This document shows positions 51,999 to 60,501 of a stretch of 64,000 bases of DNA, piece by piece; the first letter of the stretch is position 1, and each line of letters starts with the position of its first letter. The notes under the pieces were generated by a model, which did no database searches, had not been told where the DNA came from, and was given only the letters and a program-made list of their open reading frames with translations. Position numbers and translations under genes: made by a program. Origin of the DNA: Thermoanaerobaculia bacterium (GTDB lineage: Bacteria; Acidobacteriota; Thermoanaerobaculia; Multivoradales; JAHEKO01); assembly GCA_945787635.1 (NCBI GenBank), contig CALZIK010000193.1, forward strand, positions 1-64,000, in the 5' to 3' direction.

Positions 51999-52071
51999 GG
52001 GTCCATAGCTCAGCGGTTAGAGCATCCGGCTCATAACCGGCAGGTCCCTGGTTCGAATCCAGGTGGACCCA
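51999..52071 (+). tRNA. tRNA with CAT anticodon (elongator Met, or Ile2)
   Basis: A complete 73-base cloverleaf without encoded CCA. Acceptor arms are GGGTCCA and TGGACCC with discriminator A; the D arm is AGCTCAGCGGTTAGAGC; the anticodon stem CCGG/CCGG encloses CTCATAA; and the T arm contains GGTTCGAATCC. The anticodon CAT fits elongator tRNA-Met or a lysidine-modified tRNA-Ile. The paired first base of the acceptor stem argues against initiator tRNA. A -10-like TATACT lies at 51967-51972. Confidence 0.93.
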
Positions 52072-52182
52072 AGATCCACGGGCTCATGAGGCCACTGAAT
52101 GTACTTGAGAGTATCGGGAGCTAGAAAGAAATCAGTTCGGAAAAGGGATTCGGCCAGAGGGACGGGTCCATTCCAGTTCGCG

Positions 52183-52207
52183 AGGGGTGTCGATTTACGA
52201 CACCCCT
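52183..52207 (+). terminator. 10-bp hairpin after the tRNA
   Basis: A perfect 10-bp stem around ATTTA (core GGGGTGTCG/CGACACCCC), 112 bases after the tRNA and 41 before the next gene. The tract after it is not T-rich, so it may end the tRNA transcript only partly. The remaining gap (52072-52247) holds no gene. Confidence 0.5.
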
Positions 52208-52247
52208 TCGGTCGTTCAGGCGAGCGATCGTCGCGATCGGAGGGCGC

Positions 52248-52994
52248 ATGAAAAGCCAACTGGGGCTGGTCACACGACTTCAACAGGCTCTCACCGAGGC
52301 TGCCGATCTCCACGCGTTACTTTCCGGCATCCCGGATTGGATGCAGGAGCTCCACGACGAGCACAGCGGCCGCAAAACAGAGATCGAGACCCTTGAAGAA
52401 TCCCTCGCTGCCGCCGCCACCGACCGTCGAACCGCCGAGGCCACCGAAGCAGACTGTCAAGAGAAACTCAAGGCGTATCAGGATCAGATCAGCCAGGTTC
52501 GCAACCAGCGCGAATACGGAGCTCTGCTGCAGGAGATCGACACCGTCAAGAACCAAATCCGCGACTGCGAAGAGCAGGCGCTCGCCGCTCTCGAAGAGTA
52601 CGAAGCCGCCGAGAAGCTGCGCAATGAAGCCACCGAGGCCTTCGCCGACCTCGACCAGCGCTATTCCGAGTCGTTGAAAAAATGGGAAGCCGAAAAGCCC
52701 GACATCGCCCAGCAAGCCGAAGCGGTGAAGAAGGAGATCCAGGAGCTCGAGCAGGCTTTGCCCCAGAGGATCCTCATCCACTTCCGCAGGGTCTTCGAGC
52801 GTCATCATGGCAACGCCATGGCTGCAGTCCAGGAAGTCCAGCAGACCGGCAAGAAAGCCGCACACATCTGGCACTGTGGAGCCTGCAACTACCGGGTTCG
52901 GCCCCAGGCGGTCGTCGAGATCACCAACAAGGGCAGCCTGGTCCTGTGCGACAGCTGTAAGCGGATTCTCTACCTCGCCGAGGCATCGGCTTGA
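52248..52994 (+). CDS. Coiled-coil protein with C4-type zinc ribbon
   Basis: A 248-residue protein of the CT398-like/zf-RING_7 family. Residues 1-175 form a long coiled-coil hairpin (heptads around LEESLAAAATDRRTAEATEA and LRNEATEAFADLDQRYSES), with the family-typical NQREYGALLQEIDTVKNQI in the first turn. The C-terminal zinc ribbon has CGACNYRVRP and LVLCDSCKRILYL, four cysteines as CxxC pairs. The exact role is unknown; related proteins have been linked to sigma-54, flagellar or type III export factors in chlamydiae. It is followed closely by yggS and hutI-like genes. Confidence 0.88.
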   Translation: MKSQLGLVTRLQQALTEAADLHALLSGIPDWMQELHDEHSGRKTEIETLEESLAAAATDRRTAEATEADCQEKLKAYQDQISQVRNQREYGALLQEIDTVKNQIRDCEEQALAALEEYEAAEKLRNEATEAFADLDQRYSESLKKWEAEKPDIAQQAEAVKKEIQELEQALPQRILIHFRRVFERHHGNAMAAVQEVQQTGKKAAHIWHCGACNYRVRPQAVVEITNKGSLVLCDSCKRILYLAEASA

Positions 52995-53028
52995 TCAGGC
53001 CGGGAAACCGGCTCTCCTTCGCGGCGAC

Positions 53029-53727
53029 ATGACCGCCGGCGTGCCCGCGCGGCTCGCATCGATCCGGGATCGAATCGACCGGGCCTGCGCTCGAGCCGGG
53101 CGCCAACCCGACGAGATTACCTTGATCGGAGCCGCCAAGCGTCAGCCCGCCGAGCGCATTCGGGCGGCTGCCGAAGCCGGTCTCGTCGATTTTGGCGAGA
53201 ATCTGGTTCAGGAAGCCGAAGCCCACCACGGCCTGCTTGCGGGTCGCGATCTCCGGTGGCACCTCATCGGACCGCTGCAGTCCAACAAGGCGCGCAGAGC
53301 GGCGGGCCTTTTCGACTGGATACACTCAGTCGATCGTCTAAAGATCGCAAGGGCTCTCGATCGCGAGGCCAAGGGCGTGGACAGGTCCATCTTCGGCCTG
53401 ATCGAAGTCAATCTCGGCGCCGAGCCCTCCAAGCACGGTTTTGCGCCCGAGGAGCTCACCGCCGCTGCCGATGAGCTTCTCGGCTTGGGAAGCCTCGAAA
53501 TCGTGGGCCTCATGGCCATACCCCCGCAATCGACCGACGAGACCGAAGTACGCAGGTGGTTTCGCCACCTGCGCGAGCTTCGCGACGGCTTCTTCCCAGC
53601 CTCTCCCAAGAGAAAGGGCCTCCTCTCGATGGGGATGAGCGCCGATTTCGAGATAGCCATCGAGGAGGGCGCGACCCACGTGCGGGTGGGCACCGACCTC
53701 TTCGGTCTTCGCCAACCTCGACCCTGA
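53029..53727 (+). CDS. YggS family PLP-binding protein (PLP homeostasis)
   Basis: A 232-residue single-domain PLP protein of the YggS/PROSC family, which keeps cellular vitamin B6 balanced and has no known enzymatic reaction. The PLP lysine is in LIGAAKRQPAERI, then DFGENLVQEA, WHLIGPLQSNK and the C-terminal LSMGMSADFEIAIEEGATHV with VRVGTDLFG. ATG at 53029 begins MTAGVPARLASIRDRID; the longer open frame lies inside the preceding gene. It is between the zinc-ribbon gene (34 bases upstream) and the imidazolonepropionase gene (11 bases downstream). Confidence 0.93.
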   Translation: MTAGVPARLASIRDRIDRACARAGRQPDEITLIGAAKRQPAERIRAAAEAGLVDFGENLVQEAEAHHGLLAGRDLRWHLIGPLQSNKARRAAGLFDWIHSVDRLKIARALDREAKGVDRSIFGLIEVNLGAEPSKHGFAPEELTAAADELLGLGSLEIVGLMAIPPQSTDETEVRRWFRHLRELRDGFFPASPKRKGLLSMGMSADFEIAIEEGATHVRVGTDLFGLRQPRP

Positions 53728-53738
53728 GGGCCTTTCTG

Positions 53739-55067
53739 ATGAGCGACCTGTTGATCACCAATCTCGCCGAGGTCGCGACCCCGATCGGAAGCAGTCCCCG
53801 GCGAGGCAACGACCAAGGCGCGATCCAAAGGTACGCAAACGCCGCGGTGCTGTGCCGAGACGGGCACATCGCTTTCGTCGGAAGCGAGAGCGAGCTCGGC
53901 GAGCGCTTCGGCGAGCTCGCGGAGGTCTCCCGCCTCGATGGCCGACGGGGCACGCTGATTCCCGGGTTCGTCGATGCCCACACCCACCTGCCCTGGGCCG
54001 GCAGCCGCGAACACGAGTTCGCGCAGCGCCTGGCAGGTGCGACTTACCAGGAAATCTCGGCGGCCGGAGGCGGCATCCTCTCCACGGTTCGCTCCACGCG
54101 GGCGGCAGCTGAGGACGACCTCGTCAAACAGGTCTTGGTGCGAATGGACCGGATGCTCGATCTGGGCACTACGACTGCGGAGGCCAAGAGCGGTTACGGA
54201 CTCAACCTCGACGACGAGCTCAAGCAGCTGCGGGCGATTCGACGGGCCGGCGAGAGCCACCCGGTCGATCTCAAGGCGACCCTGCTCGCGGCGCATGAAA
54301 CGCCCCCCGAGTACCGGAACCAGCGAGAACGCTACCTCGACATCATCTGCCAAGACATCGTGCCCCGCGTGGCGGAGGAGAAACTGGCCGGTTTCTCGGA
54401 CGTCTTCTGTGAGCACGGGGTGTTCTCCGCCGACGAGTCCCGGCGGGTGTTGGCAGCCGGTAAGCGGCACGGTCTACTCCCCCGGCTCCACGCGGACGAA
54501 TTCGTCGATTCCGGCGGCGCCGAGCTGGCGGCCGAGCTCGGGGCTCTTTCGGCAGACCACTTGATCGCGATCTCGGAGACCGGTATCGAGGCCTTGTCAC
54601 GAAGCGGCGTCACCGCCGTCTTGCTTCCGGGAACCAGCTTCTTCCTCATGAAACATACCTATGCTCCGGCGCGGCGCCTGATCGACGCCGGGGTCGCGGT
54701 CGCGCTGGCCACCGACTGCAATCCCGGCTCTTCACACACCGAGTCGATGCCCATGGTGGTCGTCCTCGCGGTCTTCGAGCTCGGCCTTTCGGTGGAAGAG
54801 GCGCTCACCGCCGCGACCCTCAACTCGGCCTGCTCGCTGGGCCTCGGCGACGAGATCGGCTCGATCGAGCCCGGCAAGCGCGCGGATCTCGTGCTGCTCG
54901 ACGTACCCAACGCCCTTCACCTGGCCTACCACTACGGAATCAATCCGGTCTCGGCGGTGGTCAAGAACGGTCAAGTGGTGCGACGCGAGCGGACCCCTTG
55001 CATGCCCGGTTCGCCGTCCAACGACTCTGGGCGACGGCAGCCCCCTGAGCGCCACAACTCCGGTTAG
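53739..55067 (+). CDS. hutI: Imidazolonepropionase
   Basis: A 442-residue amidohydrolase that opens imidazolone-5-propionate to formiminoglutamate in histidine breakdown. Metal ligands H81 and H83 are in GFVDAHTHLPWAGSR; TTTAEAKSGYGLNLDDELK is the HutI-specific stretch; further ligands occur in LHADEF and LATDCNPGSSHTESM. ATG at 53739 begins MSDLLITNLAEV; upstream open frame overlaps yggS. Other hut genes (hutH, hutU) are not in the window. The C-terminus has about 25 extra polar residues. Its stop overlaps the stop of the convergent DUF3467 gene by four bases. Confidence 0.92.
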   Translation: MSDLLITNLAEVATPIGSSPRRGNDQGAIQRYANAAVLCRDGHIAFVGSESELGERFGELAEVSRLDGRRGTLIPGFVDAHTHLPWAGSREHEFAQRLAGATYQEISAAGGGILSTVRSTRAAAEDDLVKQVLVRMDRMLDLGTTTAEAKSGYGLNLDDELKQLRAIRRAGESHPVDLKATLLAAHETPPEYRNQRERYLDIICQDIVPRVAEEKLAGFSDVFCEHGVFSADESRRVLAAGKRHGLLPRLHADEFVDSGGAELAAELGALSADHLIAISETGIEALSRSGVTAVLLPGTSFFLMKHTYAPARRLIDAGVAVALATDCNPGSSHTESMPMVVVLAVFELGLSVEEALTAATLNSACSLGLGDEIGSIEPGKRADLVLLDVPNALHLAYHYGINPVSAVVKNGQVVRRERTPCMPGSPSNDSGRRQPPERHNSG

Positions 55068-55345
55068 TTGACCGAGGAATCCCGGGAGGGCTCCGGCGCT
55101 TCCACCAGCGGCCCGAAGTTCTTCTCGTAGCGCTCCAGGTTCTCGGTCAGTGCGCGCACGATCCTCTTGAGATGGCCCGGGCTCGCCACCAGCCTGGCGG
55201 TCACGATCGCCTGCGGCGGTACCGCGTTGATGAAATCGAGGATGAACTCTTCGCGGGTATGGGTCACGCGAAGGAGGTTCGAATAACGCCCCTTGAGCTC
55301 TTCATCACCCACTTTTACATTGAGACCCTTGGCTTTTTCGGACAT
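55064..55345 (-). CDS. DUF3467 family protein
   Basis: A 93-residue protein with the DUF3467 pattern: YSNLLRVTHTREEFILDFIN, then PPQAIVTARLVASPGHLKRI and ALTENLERYEKNFG. The family is widespread, small and soluble, of unknown function. The start at 55345 lies 21 bases after the Wzt-like gene, so it may be co-transcribed as the tail of that operon. Confidence 0.9.
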   Translation of the reverse strand: MSEKAKGLNVKVGDEELKGRYSNLLRVTHTREEFILDFINAVPPQAIVTARLVASPGHLKRIVRALTENLERYEKNFGPLVEAPEPSRDSSVN

Positions 55346-55366
55346 TGATTTCTCCCGAAGAGAGGG

Positions 55367-56713
55367 TTACGCGTCGCGCGGAACCCTCGACCACTTTACG
55401 CCGCCCTCGAATCTCCACTCGTGGCGGGGGAAGTAGACACCTACTCCCTGCTCGCGCGCGGTCATGGTGAAGGTCAGAATCTTGCGCTGGTAGTCGTAAG
55501 CGTAGCCGTCGCGCGCGTGGACCGCCGCATCCAACGAATACTCGCCGGGAGCCAGACGGAGCGACGGGCAGACCAGGCGCACGACTACGTCGCCGCGCAA
55601 AGCGTCCGACTCGAAACCCGCGAGGGTGGTGTTCGTACCCCAGCACTCGAGCCCGCGAAAGGTGAACACGCCGATCCCGAACACGAAATCCTCGAGTTCC
55701 TCATGCGCCCGCACCTGTAGCTCGAAAACGACCTGGTCGCCGGTCGAGAAGTTGTAGCGCTCGGTGCCATCCGCAGCCAGAAGGCGCGCGCTCATGACCT
55801 CGGCTTCGCGTGTTCCCCAACGCAACACCTCGCCGCCTTCCCCTTCGTCGCCGGTCGCCTCGGCGGCGGCCCCCGATTCATCGCCTGCATCGCCAGCGCG
55901 TTCCGGCTCGCCTTGAACGGCCGACTGACGCTGCTCCTTGGCCTCCTGGTGGCCGCGCCCCTCGGCTTCGGCTACCGCCTGCCGGTAGGCGTCGACGACG
56001 CGCCTGGGCTCACCCACCAGCCGCACCCGGCCGTTTTCCATCCACAGGCAACGATCCGCGAATTCCTCCACGAGCCCGAGCGAATGACTCACCAGCAGTA
56101 CCGTATTGCCCCGCGCCAAAAACTCCTCGATTCGCCGGATACATCGATGCGCGAAAGCCTCGTCGCCGACCGCGAGGACCTCGTCGACCAGCAAGACATC
56201 GGGGTCCGTGTGAATCGCCACCGAGAAACCGAGCCGCACGTACATGCCGGACGAGTAGTTTTTGACCGGCTCGTCCATGAACTCCTCTAGGCCGGAGAAC
56301 TCGACGATCTCCCGATAGCGCCGGTCGATCTCGCGCTTGGACAGGCCAAGCACGGCTCCGTTGATGAAGACGTTCTCGCGGCCCGAAATCTCGGGGTGAA
56401 AGCCCGCGCCCAGCTCGATGAGCGCCGCCACCCGCCCGTTGACCAGAATCTCGCCAGCGGTCGGCTTGAGGATTCCCGCCACCATTTTCAGAAGCGTCGA
56501 CTTGCCCGAACCGTTCGCCCCGATAACGGCGAAGGCCTCGCCCGGACTGACCGCGAAGTTGAGATCGCGCACCGCGGGAATCAGCTCGCTCTGCTTGAGT
56601 CCGTCGGTCAAGCTGCGATCGAGCAGCGCGCTCTTCAAGGTCCTGAGCTTGTAGCCGGCAGCCATGCGCCGGTAATCCTTGCCGAGCCCTCGAGCTTCGA
56701 TCGCGGCGCTCAT
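55367..56713 (-). CDS. Polysaccharide ABC exporter ATPase (Wzt-like) with C-terminal sugar-binding domain
   Basis: A 448-residue ATPase. Walker A is VIGANGSGKSTLLKMVAG, the signature region YSSGMYVRLGFSVAIHTDP with DVLLVDEVLAVGDEAF is typical of Wzt/RfbE/TagH, and the Q-loop region is AALIELGAGFHPEISGRENV. After a linker rich in Glu, Ala and Gly (about 255-310) comes a Wzt_C-like beta domain (FGIGVFTFRGLECWGTNT) that recognises the terminal group of the polysaccharide. ATG at 56713 overlaps the permease stop (ATGA); the longer frame upstream lies within the permease gene. No O-antigen cluster adjoins it. Confidence 0.92.
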   Translation of the reverse strand: MSAAIEARGLGKDYRRMAAGYKLRTLKSALLDRSLTDGLKQSELIPAVRDLNFAVSPGEAFAVIGANGSGKSTLLKMVAGILKPTAGEILVNGRVAALIELGAGFHPEISGRENVFINGAVLGLSKREIDRRYREIVEFSGLEEFMDEPVKNYSSGMYVRLGFSVAIHTDPDVLLVDEVLAVGDEAFAHRCIRRIEEFLARGNTVLLVSHSLGLVEEFADRCLWMENGRVRLVGEPRRVVDAYRQAVAEAEGRGHQEAKEQRQSAVQGEPERAGDAGDESGAAAEATGDEGEGGEVLRWGTREAEVMSARLLAADGTERYNFSTGDQVVFELQVRAHEELEDFVFGIGVFTFRGLECWGTNTTLAGFESDALRGDVVVRLVCPSLRLAPGEYSLDAAVHARDGYAYDYQRKILTFTMTAREQGVGVYFPRHEWRFEGGVKWSRVPRDA

Positions 56714-57516
56714 ACAGCCTCCACCAGGCTGTCCGCGAGACGCGAGAAGAGCCAGCTGCCGAGCATCCAGGAGACCAACGCCCAGCCGGCCATCTGCGCG
56801 AGCAGCACCGGTTCCGGCTGCAGCCCATTGAAGAGCACCTCCTGGAACGCCGTCGAGAAGGGCGCGAACGGATTCAGCCAGCGGATCGCCCAGTGCCCCC
56901 AGGCCACCTTGATGAACGACAGCGGAAACAACACCGGCGTCAGATAGAGCAGCACGGACAGGACGTTGGTCAGGATGTCCTTGACGTCTTTGAAGTGGAC
57001 GTTGAGCGCCGCCAGCCCAAGAGTTAGCCCGCCGACCACCAGAAACTCCAGACCGATGATCAGCGGCAGCCACACGGCCCCCCAGCCCCCCACCGGAAAA
57101 CCGGACAGGTGGCCCCAGAGCAGCCCCGCGGCGAGCACCGGCAGCGCGAACAGGAAATGAACCAGATTCGAAAGCACGAACACCATGGGCAGGATCTCTG
57201 CCGGAAACACCGCCTTGCGGATCAAGCCGGCGCCGGACAGCAGCGAGTCGGTTCCCTCGAGCAATGACGTCGAAACCCAGATCCACGGGAACAGCCCGCA
57301 CATCAGAAACAGGGGATATGGATTCGCCTCGTCGGCGAACTTGGGCGTGAAGATGTAGGTGAACACAAAGGAGTACACGGCCAAGAGCAGCAACGGGTTG
57401 ACCAGCGACCAGAAGTAACCCAGAAACGAGCCTCGGTAGCGCGCTTTGAGCTCGCGCACCACCAACGTGGAAAGCAGACTGCGGTATCGCAGCAGGCGAC
57501 GGCTTACATCCAACAT
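56710..57516 (-). CDS. Polysaccharide ABC exporter permease (Wzm-like)
   Basis: A 268-residue ABC-2 type permease with six transmembrane helices. The N-terminal RRLLRYRSLLSTLVVRELKARYRGSFLG is characteristic, as are LWSLVNPLLLL-like GYFWSLVNPLLLLAVYSFVF and the glycine-rich GLFPWIWVSTSLLEG. It forms the membrane channel that moves lipid-linked polysaccharide (O-antigen, teichoic acid-like or capsule polymers) to the outer face, powered by the Wzt-like ATPase downstream. The two overlap by four bases. Confidence 0.92.
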   Translation of the reverse strand: MLDVSRRLLRYRSLLSTLVVRELKARYRGSFLGYFWSLVNPLLLLAVYSFVFTYIFTPKFADEANPYPLFLMCGLFPWIWVSTSLLEGTDSLLSGAGLIRKAVFPAEILPMVFVLSNLVHFLFALPVLAAGLLWGHLSGFPVGGWGAVWLPLIIGLEFLVVGGLTLGLAALNVHFKDVKDILTNVLSVLLYLTPVLFPLSFIKVAWGHWAIRWLNPFAPFSTAFQEVLFNGLQPEPVLLAQMAGWALVSWMLGSWLFSRLADSLVEAV

Positions 57517-57568
57517 CTGGGGATCGGATATCCCGGTCGACCAGCTCGAGCTTCGGCGGTCTTGGGAT

Positions 57569-58744
57569 CTATCCGCTGTTGCGACGGCGCTGCGCCTCTT
57601 CGAGCCGGCGCAACCGCTCGAGAAGCTCGCGGCGCCGTTGCTCGATGTCTTTCTCGTAGTCCTTCAAACTACCGTCTTCCACGACGTAGACCCGCGGGAA
57701 CTTCTGGACATCTCCGCGCTCGTCGAACTGAATGGTTCCGGTGACTCCGGTGAAGTCACGCAGACCGCGGACATCCTTCCAGAGCTCGGTCGCGACCGTT
57801 TGACCTCCCTTGAGCGCCTCGATCAACACCATCAGCGCATCGTACCCGTGCGCGGCGTAGAGGTCCGGATTGAAGCCGTACTTGTCATGAAACGTCGTGA
57901 CGAAGGCTTGAACCTTGGGGTCGTCGCTGGTGGCGTCAAACGCCGCCTGGGTCAGAAACACGCCTTCTCCGGCATCGCCGGTCTGCTCGATCGCCGCCGG
58001 AGCGGCGAACGCCGACGTCGTCAGGATGCGCCCCTTGAAACCCTTGGCGCGCAGTTCCACGATCATGAGACCGATGTCCTCTGCAAACGCCGCCAGATAG
58101 ACACCCGACGGCTCGAGCGACACCACCCGGTCGATCAGCCCGGAGAAATCCGCGCCCGCCGGGTATTCGATCACCTCGATCACCTCGCCATCGTTGCGCT
58201 CGAACTCCGCCTGAAAAACCTCCTTGATTCCACGGGCGTAGGTGTCCGACTTGGCCACAATGACCACTGTCTCCATTTCCAGCTTCTGGGAAGCAAAGTT
58301 GCCCATCTTGGTTCCCTCGCGGGAATCGGACGGAAACACCCGGTAGAAGTTCTTCGAGATGCCGGTCAACTGCGGGTTCGAAGCCGACGGAGAGATCAGA
58401 ACGCGATCATAGCGATCCGCGACCGCGACCATTTCGAGGGCCTCATCGGACATGACGCCTCCGATCACCGCCATCGCACCCGCATCGATCTCTTCTTTGA
58501 GCTTCGCCGCCGCGGTTTTCGGGTCGCCCATCGAATCGACGATCGACACCTCGAGCTTGAACGGCAGGTTGACGTCCGCCTGAAGCTCGTCTAAGGCGAG
58601 TTCGACGCCCTTCTTGACCGCCTGGCCGTAGATCTCGAAACTCCCGGTCGCCGGAACGATCGCCGAGAATTTGACCACCTCGTCCCTCTCACAGCTTGCG
58701 AAGGCCAGGACAATTGCAAGGCAGGCCAGGTTTTTTCGAGTCAT
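57569..58744 (-). CDS. Leu/Ile/Val-type periplasmic-binding lipoprotein, orphan
   Basis: A 391-residue lipoprotein of the Peripla_BP_6 (LivJ/LivK) fold. The signal ends in lipobox AFASC with C18 as the acylated residue. Conserved parts include FSAIVPATGSFEIYGQAVKKG, AVIGGVMSDEALEMVAVADR and SPSASNPQLTGISKNFYRVF. The C-terminal 30 residues are a charged helix (YEKDIEQRRRELLERLRRLE), absent from ordinary binding proteins. No Liv permease or ATPase lies nearby. The protein may feed a transporter encoded elsewhere, or act as a penicillin-binding-protein activator-like or regulatory lipoprotein. ATG at 58744 has GGGAG upstream. Confidence 0.85.
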   Translation of the reverse strand: MTRKNLACLAIVLAFASCERDEVVKFSAIVPATGSFEIYGQAVKKGVELALDELQADVNLPFKLEVSIVDSMGDPKTAAAKLKEEIDAGAMAVIGGVMSDEALEMVAVADRYDRVLISPSASNPQLTGISKNFYRVFPSDSREGTKMGNFASQKLEMETVVIVAKSDTYARGIKEVFQAEFERNDGEVIEVIEYPAGADFSGLIDRVVSLEPSGVYLAAFAEDIGLMIVELRAKGFKGRILTTSAFAAPAAIEQTGDAGEGVFLTQAAFDATSDDPKVQAFVTTFHDKYGFNPDLYAAHGYDALMVLIEALKGGQTVATELWKDVRGLRDFTGVTGTIQFDERGDVQKFPRVYVVEDGSLKDYEKDIEQRRRELLERLRRLEEAQRRRNSG

Positions 58745-58872
58745 GAGCAAACTCCCACTGAGACTTAGGTTGCAACAACAGGATATCAACCTTTTACTCA
58801 AAGATCCCCTTGTCTCATTTCGACGTCACCGAGCGGCCACTGGTTCCAGGCAGACGGCGCTAGAATGGGCTC

Positions 58873-59181
58873 ATGACGGATTCTTCGAAGCTCACGCTCC
58901 GCTGTCCGGAATGCCAGAGCCATCTGGTCGTTGACGTCCGAACCGGCGAGATTCTGTTTCACAAGCCACACAGGTCCAGACCTGCGGGTGGCAAGGATTT
59001 CGATGAGCTTCTGAGTGACCTCGACAAAGACAAGGGGCACGCCGAAGAGGTGTTCAACCGCGAGATCTCGGCCCTCGAGGATCGCGACAGGCTTCTCGAG
59101 GACAAGTTCCGCGAAGCGCTCAAAAACGCCGAGGAATCTCCCGAAGACGAACCGCCTCCCAGACCCTTCGACCTCGACTGA
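58873..59181 (+). CDS. Small acidic protein with CxxC motif, function unknown
   Basis: A 102-residue protein. It begins with LTLRCPECQSHLVVDVRTGE, a zinc-ribbon-like start, but only one CxxC pair is visible, so metal binding would need a dimer. The middle (KDFDELLSDLDKDKGHAEEV) and end are acidic and helical. It looks real: ATG start, coding bias and position between two minus-strand genes without overlap. No named family is recognised. Confidence 0.7.
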   Translation: MTDSSKLTLRCPECQSHLVVDVRTGEILFHKPHRSRPAGGKDFDELLSDLDKDKGHAEEVFNREISALEDRDRLLEDKFREALKNAEESPEDEPPPRPFDLD

Positions 59182-59202
59182 AGAGCTCGACGGAAACGCG
59201 AC

Positions 59203-60501
59203 CTAGAGGCGGAAGCTCAAGTAGTACGAGCGTCTGCCACGTCTCACCACCAATAGAAGGCCGCCCCGATCGAGCGCCCGGAGCACCTCTCGCGCCAAAT
59301 GCTCCACGGTCTCGACAGGCTGCCCGTTCGCCGCGAGGATCAGGTCTCCGCGCCCGAGCCCCTTCCGATCCGCGGCCGAGCCGCGACGCACTCCGACGAT
59401 CGTCAAACGGCCTCTCAGCTCCTCCACGAACAAACCGACCTGCGATTGCAGGTGGTTGACCCCGAGATCCGTGGGCGGCCGCTCGACGGGCAGATCGAGC
59501 CTTTGCTCGGCTCCGTCTCGCCAGATCTTCATCGGTACCCGGCTTCCCACCGCCACCGAGTAGACCGCGGTCATGACGTCGTCCCGAGATGTGACATGCC
59601 GCTCTCCGACTTCGAGCACTACGTCACCAGGGCGAAAGCCCGATCGCGCCGAGGGCGAACCCGGATGGACCCGCTCGACCAAGGCGCCCCGATCGAGCGG
59701 GAGGTCGTAACGTCGGGCCACCTCGCGGTCGAGACTCAACAACCGCAACCCGGTCCAGATCGGCTGAAGTGAGCCATAGCGCAGAAGATCGTCAACGATC
59801 CGCCGGGCTCGATCGGCCGGAATGGCAAAACCGATCCCCTCAGCGCCGGCCACGATAGCGGTATTGATTCCGATCACCTCACCGTCGAGGTTGACCAGAG
59901 GACCACCGGAGTTCCCCGGGTTGATCGAAGCATCGGTTTGAAGAAAGTCCGTGAACAGCCTTTCTCCGGTGTCCGCAGGAACCGTTCGGCCTCGGGCGGA
60001 AAGCACGCCGGTGGTCACCGAGTTCGAAAGGCCGAGCGGGTTGCCCAGCGCGATCACGGTCTCGCCGATCATCAGATCCGAGCTCGAGCCGAGCTCGACC
60101 GACGCCAGACTCGTGCCTTCGACCTTGAGCACTGCGAGGTCCGAGTCCCGATCGAAACCCAGGACCTCCGCCTCCAACTCGATGCCGTCGCCGAAGGTCA
60201 CCAGAATGCGCGCCGCCCCATCGATTACGTGAGCGTTTGTAACGACCGTTCCGTTGGCGGCCACTACGAAGCCCGACCCCAGCGACTGCACCCGGCGCTG
60301 CCGGCCGAAATGTTGACCGAAGAAGGGATCCGCCTGCCGAACGATGGCCTCGGCCGAAATGTTGACCACCGCCGGCGCAACCCGGTCGACGATCTCGACC
60401 ACGCGGGTGCGCCGGGATTCACTCGGTTGCGGCCTCGGGCTGGCTCCCAAAGGCGCCAGCGCCGAAGCCACGAAAAGCAGCGCGGCGATCCCTACTTTCA
60501 T
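59203..60501 (-). CDS. HtrA/DegP-type periplasmic serine protease
   Basis: A 432-residue exported trypsin-like protease. After a signal peptide (VGIAALLFVASALAPLGAS) the catalytic triad is H91 (VTNAHVID), D121 (FDRDSDLAVLKV) and S198 (NPGNSGGPLVNL). Two PDZ-like domains follow (about 260-340 and 350-432; GALVERVHPGSPSARSGFRP and GSAADRKGLGRGDLILAANG). Such enzymes remove misfolded envelope proteins. The start at 60501 overlaps the stop of the acyl-CoA dehydrogenase gene (ATGA); the longer frame upstream lies within that gene. It is the last gene of a cupin-dehydrogenase-protease string. Confidence 0.92.
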   Translation of the reverse strand: MKVGIAALLFVASALAPLGASPRPQPSESRRTRVVEIVDRVAPAVVNISAEAIVRQADPFFGQHFGRQRRVQSLGSGFVVAANGTVVTNAHVIDGAARILVTFGDGIELEAEVLGFDRDSDLAVLKVEGTSLASVELGSSSDLMIGETVIALGNPLGLSNSVTTGVLSARGRTVPADTGERLFTDFLQTDASINPGNSGGPLVNLDGEVIGINTAIVAGAEGIGFAIPADRARRIVDDLLRYGSLQPIWTGLRLLSLDREVARRYDLPLDRGALVERVHPGSPSARSGFRPGDVVLEVGERHVTSRDDVMTAVYSVAVGSRVPMKIWRDGAEQRLDLPVERPPTDLGVNHLQSQVGLFVEELRGRLTIVGVRRGSAADRKGLGRGDLILAANGQPVETVEHLAREVLRALDRGGLLLVVRRGRRSYYLSFRL

